In this document: positions 1 through 6,110 of the stretch, piece by piece
How the letters are laid out: each line of letters begins with the position of its first letter
How positions within the stretch are numbered: the stretch's first letter is position 1
Assembly (NCBI GenBank): GCA_004524595.1
Contig: SDOA01000177.1
Coordinates: 1-6,192 of the forward strand
From: Candidatus Thorarchaeota archaeon
GTDB taxonomy: Archaea; Asgardarchaeota; Thorarchaeia; Thorarchaeales; Thorarchaeaceae
Direction of reading: 5' to 3'
Length of the DNA: 6,192 nt
Notes under the pieces: model-generated
What the model was told of the DNA's origin: nothing
What the model saw: only the letters and a program-made list of their open reading frames with translations
Databases searched by the model: none
Made by a program: the position numbers and the translations under genes

Positions 1-354
1 TACGATGTCTTTGCTGATGCGGATGTCGTCGTATGGGCTACCCCAATGTATTGGGGATATATGACCGCACAGATGAAGACTGCTCTGGATAGAATGGAAG
101 CTCTAGCAATGAATGTAGAGAGATATTGGCTCAACAAGGAGTTCGTAGCTATTCTCACTTATCGGCATTATTACCAATCAACCATTGGTTTCTTTGAGAG
201 AGTACAGACTTATTTTAGATTCAAGTTCAATTCTATATTGTATTGCTCAAAAAATGAAACAGGTCCCGAGGACTTTCATGTATCTACATGTCCAGAAAAA
301 TTGGAAGAAGCGAATAATCTGGGAATTACGATTGGTCTTAGAATAATTCCATAG
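1..354 (+). CDS. Flavodoxin-like NAD(P)H-dependent FMN oxidoreductase, C-terminal part (5' truncated)
   Basis: The reading frame is open from the first base and stops with TAG at 352-354, so 117 codons of a longer gene are seen. The methionine codon at 46 is inside the conserved domain and is not the start. Residues 8-31 of the visible part (DVVVWATPMYWGYMTAQMK, then DR) match the family signature 'D-hydrophobics-xSPxYWG-xxxAQxK-x-xxDR' of the NADPH-dependent FMN reductase / WrbA-like / iron-sulfur flavoprotein group. In that group this loop contacts the FMN isoalloxazine ring and the dimer partner. The rest (roughly residues 37-117) is poorly conserved but of suitable length for the last strands and helix of a flavodoxin fold. 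The N-terminal phosphate-binding loop, and any Cys cluster that would mark an iron-sulfur flavoprotein, lie outside the window, so the subfamily and substrate cannot be named. The protein is probably cytosolic. The next gene starts 74 bp downstream on the same strand. Confidence 0.8.
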   Translation, partial: YDVFADADVVVWATPMYWGYMTAQMKTALDRMEALAMNVERYWLNKEFVAILTYRHYYQSTIGFFERVQTYFRFKFNSILYCSKNETGPEDFHVSTCPEKLEEANNLGITIGLRIIP

Positions 355-421
355 TTATTTTGGAGCACACCATGGTTCACAACTCTTAATTGTTTTCAAA
401 ACTTGTCAGCAATGAGCGTGC

Positions 422-426
422 AGGTG
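422..426 (+). promoter_or_regulatory. Ribosome binding site AGGTG supporting the ATG at 429
   Basis: AGGTG lies two bases before the ATG at 429 and matches part of the archaeal consensus GGAGGTGAT. The alternative in-frame TTG at 390 has no purine-rich site in front of it. The spacing is on the short side, so the start choice is likely but not certain. Confidence 0.45.
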
Positions 427-428
427 GT

Positions 429-1442
429 ATGTACGAGGAGATTGATACGAGCGGACAGGGAAAGTGGATTTCTATTGCTGCCATTGGATTCATTATCACT
501 ATAGGAATAGTGATTGTGCGGTTTTTCATGATACCTCTAGATGAGCCTCCCTATATTGACTCGCCAGAAATGGTCATAGTCATCGGATTCACACCTTTCT
601 TAGCAGTTCTTTTTGGAAGTCTTTTTGGTTTCTTGAAGAAACGAGCAACCAAGATTAATCCCGATAGGTTAGAATTCATGGATGATGCAAGACCTCTTGG
701 CGACTTTGGAAAAGTCTACTACGAAGGCGATTTTGAAACAGGTGATTTGGGAGGTCATCCTCTATATGGATGTGGATGGGCAATTCTTCTAATAGTTTCA
801 ATCTTTCCAGGATTTATTCTTCTCTTTACCATAAACACTTTCCTCGTCAACGCATTGGGAGTTCTCATGACCTCTTTTACTGCTGTTTTCTATGTAGCAG
901 GATATATTTCTGCATTTAGAGGCTCACCGATAGCAACAAGACTCGTGAAAGATCCCCTACATTTTCGCATCACAAAATACCTCTCAAAGATGGATGTGCT
1001 CGATAGCATAAAGAGGTGTGATATTGTAAAATCAATTGTAGTTAAATTCAAAGTTGGAAAAGGTCACTCACTAAAGGTGATTGATGATATACATGTATTT
1101 GCTGAGATGACTACAGATCCTCCTCTTGAAATAGAAATCACTATTGAAAAAATGGAGAACATTGGACCTGAATATACATACTTCCTCAGTTCAAGTGATG
1201 GAACTCGTAAAGAGGAGAGTATTGAGATTGATGGAAAAACCACCTTTCTAACTATAGATGAAGTCGACATGAGGTCATTTGTTCGAATGCGATACAATAT
1301 GGGTACCGTCAGAGCTAGATGGAATCTTGGTACGCCAGAGAGTCTATGTGACCTCATGCATGCGCTGCTTGATGAAATCAAAAAGTATGAAGATTTCCAA
1401 ATAGTAACAGAATCATTGAGTTCAGATATTGATGAACCATAG
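429..1442 (+). CDS. Four-helix integral membrane protein with a cytosolic-type C-terminal domain, function unknown
   Basis: I do not recognise this family. From the ATG at 429 the product is 337 residues; an upstream TTG at 390 would add 13 residues but has no ribosome binding site. Hydrophobic segments lie near residues 14-34, 48-69, 114-136 and 138-162, forming two hairpins. They are separated by a hydrophilic stretch of about 45 residues containing FMDDARPLGDFGKVYYEGDF. No signal peptide cleavage site is evident. About 175 residues follow the last helix. They are soluble, acidic and rich in alternating hydrophobic residues (for example PPLEIEITIEKM and KTTFLTIDEVDMRSFVRM), suggesting a beta-rich domain ending in a helix (ESLCDLMHALLDEIKKYEDF). 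No catalytic motif, metal-binding Cys/His cluster or nucleotide-binding loop is visible. The DUF362 gene follows 58 bp downstream on the same strand, so the two may be cotranscribed; that is inference. The 3' end of the frame is TAG at 1440-1442. Confidence 0.8.
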   Translation: MYEEIDTSGQGKWISIAAIGFIITIGIVIVRFFMIPLDEPPYIDSPEMVIVIGFTPFLAVLFGSLFGFLKKRATKINPDRLEFMDDARPLGDFGKVYYEGDFETGDLGGHPLYGCGWAILLIVSIFPGFILLFTINTFLVNALGVLMTSFTAVFYVAGYISAFRGSPIATRLVKDPLHFRITKYLSKMDVLDSIKRCDIVKSIVVKFKVGKGHSLKVIDDIHVFAEMTTDPPLEIEITIEKMENIGPEYTYFLSSSDGTRKEESIEIDGKTTFLTIDEVDMRSFVRMRYNMGTVRARWNLGTPESLCDLMHALLDEIKKYEDFQIVTESLSSDIDEP

Positions 1443-1493
1443 AAAGTCATTCTTTCCAATAGTTCTTTTAGAGGAAGATTGAATCGTATTCAA

Positions 1494-1497
1494 GAGG
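1494..1497 (+). promoter_or_regulatory. Ribosome binding site (GAGG) for the DUF362 gene
   Basis: The sequence AAGAGGAAT immediately precedes the ATG at 1501, giving a GAGG core three bases upstream. It supports translation starting at that ATG. The spacing is short but similar to that of the preceding gene. Confidence 0.4.
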
Positions 1498-1500
1498 AAT

Positions 1501-2340
1501 ATGGACGTAGACTCTGTTGCCCTTGTGAAATACGAGAGTAGTATTAAGAGAACTCTATCAACAGGAATAGCAATTGTTGGTGGTTTTGACGAGATAGAAT
1601 CACCTGTATTAATCAAGCCAAATATCTGCACCATGAAGGATGGAACCGGACATTCTGTGACGGATACCAGTGTTGTAAAATCACTCACAGAGCTTATCCT
1701 TGATTCGAATGATAAGACTGTTATCAGAATCATCGAGTCGGATAGCCAGAGCAAAAATGCAGAAGATGCATTTCTAAAGTTTGGTTACAAAGATTATAGC
1801 GATGAGATGAGAGAAGTAGGATTTGATGTTTCAACGGTAGACTTGAGCCAAGAACCACTTGAGAGAATATCATTCGATGGATTATATTTCAAAGATCCAG
1901 ATTTGCCAACCATTCTCATAAAGCCGCATTATTTCATCTCAGTTGCCGTAGCAAAGACCCATTATCTCTCATATATCACTGGAGTAATGAAAAACCTGTT
2001 TGGAGTTCTTCCTCGAAAAGATATGTCGTTCTACCATTCAAGGATTCATGAGGTCATTTCAGATCTAGCCAGAATTGTCAGACCTAATCTCAATATCATT
2101 GATGCGCGTGTTGGGGTAGAGGACTGGAATGGCCCAAAGACTCATGACATAGGAGCTTTCATTCTAGGAAGAATGCCAGTATCTGTGGATGCGGCAATGA
2201 CCATAATGATGAGCCTTAATCCACATGATGTCAGACACTTGGTCTATTCGAGTACATTCAATCTTGGCGATCTTAAACCATCTATAAGAGGCGAAAACAT
2301 TGACTCATTTAAAGTAGGATTTTCTTTACCACCTCTGTAG
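1501..2340 (+). CDS. DUF362 domain protein without a ferredoxin extension
   Basis: The 279-residue product carries the hallmarks of the DUF362 family (Pfam PF04015). These are VLIKPN at 36-41 near the N-terminus, an AKTHYLSYITG segment at 151-161, the highly conserved GVMKNLFGVLPRKD at 161-174 followed by a histidine at 179, and IIDARVGVEDWNGP at 199-212. DUF362 members are found in many archaea and anaerobic bacteria and are often fused to a C-terminal 4Fe-4S ferredoxin. This one has a single cysteine (C43) and ends soon after the core domain, so it cannot bind a cluster by itself. No signal peptide or membrane helix is seen, so a cytosolic location is expected. The biochemical role is not established for most of the family, and I do not assign one. 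The gene begins 58 bp after the membrane protein and is followed by a 167 bp gap with a possible new promoter, so it is probably the last gene of its transcription unit. The ATG at 1501 is preceded by a GAGG site. Confidence 0.85.
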   Translation: MDVDSVALVKYESSIKRTLSTGIAIVGGFDEIESPVLIKPNICTMKDGTGHSVTDTSVVKSLTELILDSNDKTVIRIIESDSQSKNAEDAFLKFGYKDYSDEMREVGFDVSTVDLSQEPLERISFDGLYFKDPDLPTILIKPHYFISVAVAKTHYLSYITGVMKNLFGVLPRKDMSFYHSRIHEVISDLARIVRPNLNIIDARVGVEDWNGPKTHDIGAFILGRMPVSVDAAMTIMMSLNPHDVRHLVYSSTFNLGDLKPSIRGENIDSFKVGFSLPPL

Positions 2341-2400
2341 TCGAATTAATGATTTTACAAGCGTCTAGAAGCCAAGGCGAACGTAGTGGTTTGGTTACAG

Positions 2401-2406
2401 TATATA
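2401..2406 (+). promoter_or_regulatory. Possible TATA box upstream of the arsC-like pair
   Basis: TATATA occurs in the 167 bp gap between the DUF362 gene and the first arsC-like gene. With the usual archaeal spacing of about 25 bases, transcription would begin near 2430 and leave a leader of about 75 nt before the TTG at 2508. No clear BRE or operator dyad is visible. The rest of the gap (2341-2507) shows no other structure I can support. The call rests on base composition and position only. Confidence 0.3.
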
Positions 2407-2493
2407 GAATTGGGACAAACTAAGACAGTAATTGATACTATGCTTCATATGCACTAGAATAAAGAAGGAAAAAATGGAATTACGGCTAAAATT

Positions 2494-2500
2494 AGGAGAT
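2494..2500 (+). promoter_or_regulatory. Ribosome binding site AGGAGAT that fixes the TTG start at 2508
   Basis: AGGAGAT ends seven bases before the TTG at 2508 and is the strongest Shine-Dalgarno match on the plus strand of this window. The ATG at 2474 is out of frame with the gene, and no in-frame ATG precedes the conserved VLFVC strand. The TTG is therefore the only sensible start. Confidence 0.6.
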
Positions 2501-2507
2501 AGTTCCT

Positions 2508-2924
2508 TTGAAACGAGTACTCTTTGTCTGCACGCATAACACTGCGAGAAGCCAAATAGCAGAAGGGCTCTTGAAGCTTATTGGCAAGGGAGAGTATGAT
2601 GTACTCAGTGCGGGACTGGAACCCGCAGATGAAGTACATCCATTAGCAATCACAGCATTACGTGAGCGTGTCATTGACACTGCTGGATTGAAGACAAAAA
2701 TGATAGATGAGGAACTCCTTAGACAGGAGTTTGACCTTGTCATCACAGTCTGTGATCACGCCAAAGACCATTGTCCGATTTTTCCAAAGGCAAGAAAGTG
2801 CATACACTGGTCCATCAAAGATCCTGTAGAAGCTAAAGGAAGCCACGAAGAACGTTTGGAGGCATTTAGAGAAACAAGAAGAGAGATTGAAAAACTCATC
2901 AGATCTGAGATTTTACAACGATAA
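2508..2924 (+). CDS. arsC: Arsenate reductase, LMW-phosphatase (thioredoxin-coupled) type, copy 1
   Basis: The 138-residue protein has the low-molecular-weight tyrosine phosphatase fold of pI258-type ArsC enzymes, which reduce arsenate to arsenite in the cytosol. It starts with a beta strand (KRVLFV) that leads into the P-loop CTHNTARS: nucleophile C8, then a CX5R motif ending at R14. The two cysteines that relay the disulfide in this class are present at C82 and C89 (TVCDHAKDHCP), with the same spacing as in the staphylococcal enzyme. HWSIKDP at 100-106 supplies the expected acidic residue D105. A third cysteine, C98, sits between the relay pair and this motif. At residue 55 valine replaces the glycine that is usual in the 'RERGID' turn and present in copy 2. 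The length is normal for the family. Translation starts at TTG behind AGGAGAT. Copy 2 begins 59 bp downstream. Protein tyrosine phosphatase activity is an alternative, but the relay cysteines favour arsenate reduction. Confidence 0.85.
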   Translation: MKRVLFVCTHNTARSQIAEGLLKLIGKGEYDVLSAGLEPADEVHPLAITALRERVIDTAGLKTKMIDEELLRQEFDLVITVCDHAKDHCPIFPKARKCIHWSIKDPVEAKGSHEERLEAFRETRREIEKLIRSEILQR

Positions 2925-2974
2925 AGTACGCGAATTTGTATCGTAAGCATAGACTTGAAAAGAAATACGCTGAT

Positions 2975-2979
2975 GGTGA
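2975..2979 (+). promoter_or_regulatory. Ribosome binding site GGTGA that fixes the ATG at 2984
   Basis: GGTGA sits four bases before the ATG at 2984 and matches the 3' part of the archaeal consensus. The frame stays open upstream to a TTG at 2936, but a start there would add 16 charged residues absent from the family and has no such site. Confidence 0.55.
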
Positions 2980-2983
2980 AAAT

Positions 2984-3397
2984 ATGCAAAGAGTTCTTTT
3001 TCTCTGCACTGGAAATTCAGCAAGGAGTCAGATGGCGGAGGCATTGCTCAGGCATCTTGGAGGAGATGATTTTGAAGTATTCAGCGCAGGAACAAAACCT
3101 CAATCAGAGGTCAATCCTTTTGCTTTAGAGGTGTTAAAAGAGAGGGGTATTGCAACCGATAGTCTATATCCTAAATTGGTCAATGAATTTGTTAACAAGG
3201 AGATTGACTTCGTAGTGACCGTATGTGATAACGCAAAACAGACCTGTCCACATTTTCCGGGAGCCAACCGAATCGAACACTGGTCTCTTAAGGATCCTGC
3301 AGCGTTTCAAGGGACCTATCATGAAACCCTATTCATATTTAGAGAAACGCGAGATGAGATTGAGAAAAGGATTCGAGAGAATATTCTGAAGTCCTAA
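2984..3397 (+). CDS. arsC: Arsenate reductase, LMW-phosphatase (thioredoxin-coupled) type, copy 2
   Basis: This 137-residue paralogue follows copy 1 by 59 bp on the same strand; about half of the residues are identical by hand alignment with one single-residue gap. It has its own P-loop CTGNSARS (C8 to R14), relay cysteines C81 and C88 (TVCDNAKQTCP), and HWSLKDP with D104. By family knowledge it is a complete thioredoxin-linked arsenate reductase. The second half of the two copies is especially similar (FRETR followed by EIEK near the C-terminus). They differ at the P-loop: copy 1 reads CTHNT where copy 2 reads CTGNS. The start is set at the ATG at 2984 because GGTGA precedes it and the protein then begins, as in copy 1, directly at the first beta strand. 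The TAA at 3395-3397 abuts the stop codon of the opposing topoisomerase gene with no base between. No arsenite pump or ArsR regulator is visible in the window, so resistance as a full pathway cannot be shown. Confidence 0.85.
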   Translation: MQRVLFLCTGNSARSQMAEALLRHLGGDDFEVFSAGTKPQSEVNPFALEVLKERGIATDSLYPKLVNEFVNKEIDFVVTVCDNAKQTCPHFPGANRIEHWSLKDPAAFQGTYHETLFIFRETRDEIEKRIRENILKS

Positions 3398-5410
3398 CTA
3401 GTTATCAATCCAACCTTCGAATTTTCTCTGCAGTGTTTTACTGTATACCTTTCTCCAATCATAATCTACTCGCTGAGACCAGTTGTATACTATCTTTGGA
3501 TGGACATACGACTTAAGTGAAGTACCAAGATTCCACGTGCGACTGTCTCTCGCAAGAGAGAAGTCCATCTCTATCTTCTGTTTAGCCTGTTCAGCTTTAT
3601 TCACTCGTTCTTTCAATGTTAAAACTGCTCGTTCTCCCTTCACAATCCGTTTTGTAGAAGCCTCTTTCCATTTGTTAAATGACTCTTGCATTTTCTCCAG
3701 AGATTCCTTGCTCTTCTGGTATCGTTCCCTTGCGCTTGTTAATCCGGATTCAACATTATCAAGCTTCTGTCTTGTATGTTCAATACGCTCTTGAGCCGAT
3801 TCCAGACGCTCTTTTTTCGTTGTCTTTCCTTTACGTCTGCTTGATCGTGTTCTGCTCTTTTGATCACGAGCATTATCCCAAGCAACCTTTGCTCTATCAC
3901 GCTTTTCTCGCCAAGTACTAACAGCGTCTTTGTAAGATTCAACAGTTACCTTTCGTTTCGTGAGCAGTTCCTGTTTCTTACTGCGGATGTCGGCTTCCTT
4001 CTTCTTGATCTTTCTCAAACGAAGTTGCTTCTCTTTCAATTGAGCCTTAGTTTTTTGAATTCGTTTCTCTGCGTTCTTGATACGTTTTTGATATCTGGAT
4101 GCACTCTTGTTCCATCCTTTTGGAGCCTGTTTTGTATGATTCATGACTCGGGCAACTTCAAGGTTAGCCCGTTTGAAAGCCTCTTTCTTGATGAATTCGG
4201 GATCTGTCTTTTTCGCCTTACTCTCTTTGAGTTCTTCACGCATAATAGTAGAGGCATGATAGGTTCTGAAGACCTTTGCAGTGAGCTCGGGATATACTTC
4301 GCTTAGGAATCTATTCACATGAGTGCTACCGATACTTGGAAAGATTTGTGCCAATTTCCTGGGATCAGCCTGGGTCTTCTTTGTCTTTCGTGCCTTAAAA
4401 GACAAGATTCGTTCTAGAGCTTTGTCATGCAGTTCCTTCAGGACTCTGTAGACATCAGGGTGTGGTTGAATTTCTTTGTGCCAGGGAACACTGTCTTTCC
4501 CAAGAAAATCGAAGACAATGGAATCTTTCTTGAAGGTCAGATGTTCAGCACGGAGTGTTGTAGCGCCAACAGTGTCCGCTTCTTCAGGATCCTTCTCATC
4601 ACCCACTCGTAGACTGAGATTATCGATTAGATAACATGCCACTGCTACCATACGAGTCTGTGCTTTTTCTGAGCTCAATCCTTGCATTATGTGTGCACGA
4701 ATATCATCGATTCTCTTCTCGACTTTAAGAGCTTTATCGAATTTAGCAGCTTCGCGTTCTTGTTTGATAGGTGTACTATCATGAAGCCAAATGTATTTGA
4801 TATTTCCAGTGAGTTCATCAGTCCATTTTGCTATCCACATGGTATCAGGAGCCCAAATCAGTTCTTTCCACTCACCCTCAAGACGAGTCGCAGCTTCGGG
4901 ATCAATGTTCAATGTGATATCTTTCTTTGTAGCACCCTGTTTCCATCTACCTCTCAGAGGGTGCTGACCTCTACCCATGAATATCCCTGAGGGTTCAGTC
5001 TGATAATTCCCCAATTCCATTCGTTCACCATCAACGATAGCGTAACCATATTTCTCTTTGAGAGCCTCACGAAGTAGCCTCCTCTCTTCACGCTGAGCTT
5101 TCTTCTCCTCAGGAGTCATATTTTTCTTTTCTGATCGTTCTCTCTCTACTACCTGAATCACTTCGGTGAAATCCACTTCATCTACTCGCAGCACTTGGTC
5201 AATACCAAGAGCTCTGCTAAAATCGTTCATGAAATTTTCAGCAAAGACGGGATCCTCCACATATGGCGTGCCGAGTTTTCGAACCCAAGCAATAGCCATC
5301 TCCTCTTGCAGTTGTGATAAGATGATCTCTTGTCCTCTGGCTGTAATCTTGAGACCACGAGCTGTTGGCGGCTCTAAGACAAGAATACCATTGTGTGCAA
5401 GTGATTCCAT
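3398..5410 (-). CDS. DNA topoisomerase IB (eukaryotic type) with an extended coiled-coil linker
   Basis: The 670-residue enzyme relaxes DNA supercoils by nicking one strand through a 3'-phosphotyrosine and allowing controlled rotation. It aligns along its length with the core of eukaryotic Top1. The N-terminal DNA-clamping part (about 7-215) has NGILVLEPP, a basic helix near 82-120, GYAIVDGE, PSGIFMGRGQHPLRG at 140-154 and GNIKYIWL. The catalytic core (about 216-430) carries R268 (LSLRVGDEKD), K305 (FDFLGKDS), R382 (TAKVFRTYHAS) and H425 (VMNHTKQAPK). The C-terminal piece (about 625-670) has LGTSLKSY with the nucleophile Y635, followed by HPKI and W644. All five catalytic residues (R488, K532, R590, H632 and Y723 in human) are therefore present. 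Residues about 440-620 form a highly charged, predicted antiparallel coiled coil, much longer than the human linker. The long basic nuclear-targeting N-terminal extension of eukaryotes is absent. The ATG at 5410 is preceded by GAGGT six bases away; upstream the frame reaches a stop without another start. This type is known from Thaumarchaeota, Caldiarchaeum and some Asgard archaea. Confidence 0.95.
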   Translation of the reverse strand: MESLAHNGILVLEPPTARGLKITARGQEIILSQLQEEMAIAWVRKLGTPYVEDPVFAENFMNDFSRALGIDQVLRVDEVDFTEVIQVVERERSEKKNMTPEEKKAQREERRLLREALKEKYGYAIVDGERMELGNYQTEPSGIFMGRGQHPLRGRWKQGATKKDITLNIDPEAATRLEGEWKELIWAPDTMWIAKWTDELTGNIKYIWLHDSTPIKQEREAAKFDKALKVEKRIDDIRAHIMQGLSSEKAQTRMVAVACYLIDNLSLRVGDEKDPEEADTVGATTLRAEHLTFKKDSIVFDFLGKDSVPWHKEIQPHPDVYRVLKELHDKALERILSFKARKTKKTQADPRKLAQIFPSIGSTHVNRFLSEVYPELTAKVFRTYHASTIMREELKESKAKKTDPEFIKKEAFKRANLEVARVMNHTKQAPKGWNKSASRYQKRIKNAEKRIQKTKAQLKEKQLRLRKIKKKEADIRSKKQELLTKRKVTVESYKDAVSTWREKRDRAKVAWDNARDQKSRTRSSRRKGKTTKKERLESAQERIEHTRQKLDNVESGLTSARERYQKSKESLEKMQESFNKWKEASTKRIVKGERAVLTLKERVNKAEQAKQKIEMDFSLARDSRTWNLGTSLKSYVHPKIVYNWSQRVDYDWRKVYSKTLQRKFEGWIDN

Positions 5411-5481
5411 GGATATACCTCGTAGGTTGGTTGGTCAATCAGTAGTAACAAAAGGATTACGCTATTGAACTAAACAGCTGC
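5411..5481. promoter_or_regulatory. Divergent spacer between topoisomerase IB and the TPR gene
   Basis: These 71 bp must hold the start signals of both genes. On the minus strand GAGGT at 5417-5421 is a good ribosome binding site for the topoisomerase. For the plus-strand gene no ribosome binding site is evident. A short GGTTGGTTGG tract at 5425-5434 looks like simple repetition. No convincing TATA box or operator dyad could be picked by eye, so promoter positions are left open. Confidence 0.4.
5417..5421 (-). promoter_or_regulatory. Ribosome binding site GAGGT for topoisomerase IB
   Basis: GAGGT on the minus strand lies six bases before the ATG at 5410. The pairing potential and spacing are both good, and this supports the annotated start. 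Confidence 0.55.
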
Positions 5482-6027
5482 TTGAAAGATGTCCCTTTTT
5501 ACATTGTTTCCTTGGTCATTTTATCGATGAGATTGAGTCTTCGAAAGTGGGGATACAAGTTCTCCAGAGAGAGAAAATGGGCAGTGTTTTGGTACCTTAT
5601 GACAGGGACCCTGTGCGGACTGACCTGTCTGGTCCTCTCAAGAACAGGATTCTTACCATGGGATGATGTTGCAGCTTTCTTACTTGGTTTTTTCGTCCCT
5701 ATCGTGACATATAGCTTCAAAGAACTGATGGGATGGTATGAGTACCCACGGCGATACTCAGACTATGCGGTGTCCGAGAGATATCTAGAACTATCTTTAG
5801 AATACATCGAGCAAGAACGATGGGAAGATGCGCTTCAATATCTCGAGAAGATACTCTATGCAATGCCAGATCACCAGAGAGCATTGTACTATGCTGCAAT
5901 GTGTAAGGAGAAATTAGGCAATCATGAAGAAGCTAGCCAGTATATCAAAGAGTATCTGAGAAAGAGACCTAGCGATGTTGAGGCATTAGAACTTCAAAAG
6001 AGAGTTGGTGCGGCCAGCGGGATTTGA
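5482..6027 (+). CDS. Membrane-anchored TPR protein
   Basis: From the TTG at 5482 the product is 181 residues; an ATG at 5527 would give 166. Neither start has a clear ribosome binding site, and the frame is closed by a TAA at 5446-5448, so the start is uncertain. Two membrane helices are likely near residues 34-53 and 63-79, joined by a short loop (SRTGFLPWDD), and the N-terminal residues 5-16 are also hydrophobic. The rest is two tetratricopeptide repeats: about 98-131 (with ERWEDALQYLEKILYAMPDH) and 132-165 (with ALYYAAMCKEKLGNHEEA). Both carry the small residue and proline positions of the TPR consensus (A117 and P129, then A151 and P163). TPRs bind proteins, so this is probably a membrane-tethered scaffold; which side of the membrane they face is not certain, and no partner can be named. 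The last seven residues (VGAASGI) and the stop TGA are read from the strand opposite the 3' end of the tRNA-Gly gene. Confidence 0.75.
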   Translation: MKDVPFYIVSLVILSMRLSLRKWGYKFSRERKWAVFWYLMTGTLCGLTCLVLSRTGFLPWDDVAAFLLGFFVPIVTYSFKELMGWYEYPRRYSDYAVSERYLELSLEYIEQERWEDALQYLEKILYAMPDHQRALYYAAMCKEKLGNHEEASQYIKEYLRKRPSDVEALELQKRVGAASGI

Positions 6028-6082
6028 ACCCGCCTCGGAAGCTTGGAAGGCTTCTATCCTAACCAGGCTAGACTATGGCCGC
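6006..6082 (-). tRNA. tRNA-Gly (anticodon UCC), 3' CCA encoded
   Basis: Read on the minus strand, the sequence folds into a complete cloverleaf. The 7-bp acceptor GCGGCCA pairs with TGGCCGC, with discriminator A at 6009. The D arm is GTCT/GGAT with a GG-containing loop (AGCCTGGTTA). The anticodon stem GAAGC/GCTTC encloses loop CTTCCAA, giving anticodon UCC for GGA (and by wobble GGG) glycine codons. The variable loop is four bases (CGAG). The T arm GCGGG/CCCGC encloses TTCAAAT. No intron is present. Immediately after the discriminator the genome reads CCA (complement of 6006-6008), so the tail is templated; without CCA the gene spans 6009-6082. The 3' end overlaps the end of the convergent TPR gene by 22 bp. 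Every stem pairs fully, counting G-U pairs in the D stem, so the gene appears intact. Confidence 0.96.
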
Positions 6083-6110
6083 AATCATCGAAAATCGATT
6101 GTCAGCGGTT

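Noticed and set aside
46..48. ATG as the start of the flavoprotein gene
   Set aside because: The frame is open to the first base and the codons before it encode part of the conserved DVVVWATP strand and loop, so the gene begins outside the window.
1422..1754. Minus-strand frames opposite the membrane protein and the DUF362 gene
   Set aside because: They overlap strongly supported coding regions, have no ribosome binding site I can see, and show no recognisable motif.
2936..2983. Upstream TTG start for the second arsC-like gene, adding 16 residues
   Set aside because: The added segment is charged and unlike the family N-terminus, and the GGTGA site points to the ATG at 2984.
2508..3397. Annotation as low-molecular-weight protein tyrosine phosphatases (Wzb/Etp type)
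   Set aside because: Both proteins carry the extra C-x6-C relay pair and the HWSxKDP motif typical of arsenate reductases. Phosphatase activity remains possible as a side activity.
3860..4306. Long plus-strand frame of about 148 codons inside the topoisomerase gene
   Set aside because: It is antisense to the lysine- and glutamate-rich linker, which gives a Phe/Leu/Ser-rich translation with no domain pattern. The minus-strand gene explains this region fully.
5425..5434. GGTTGGTTGG tract in the divergent spacer as an operator or a G-quadruplex
   Set aside because: It has only three GG runs on one strand and no dyad symmetry, so it is treated as simple repetition.
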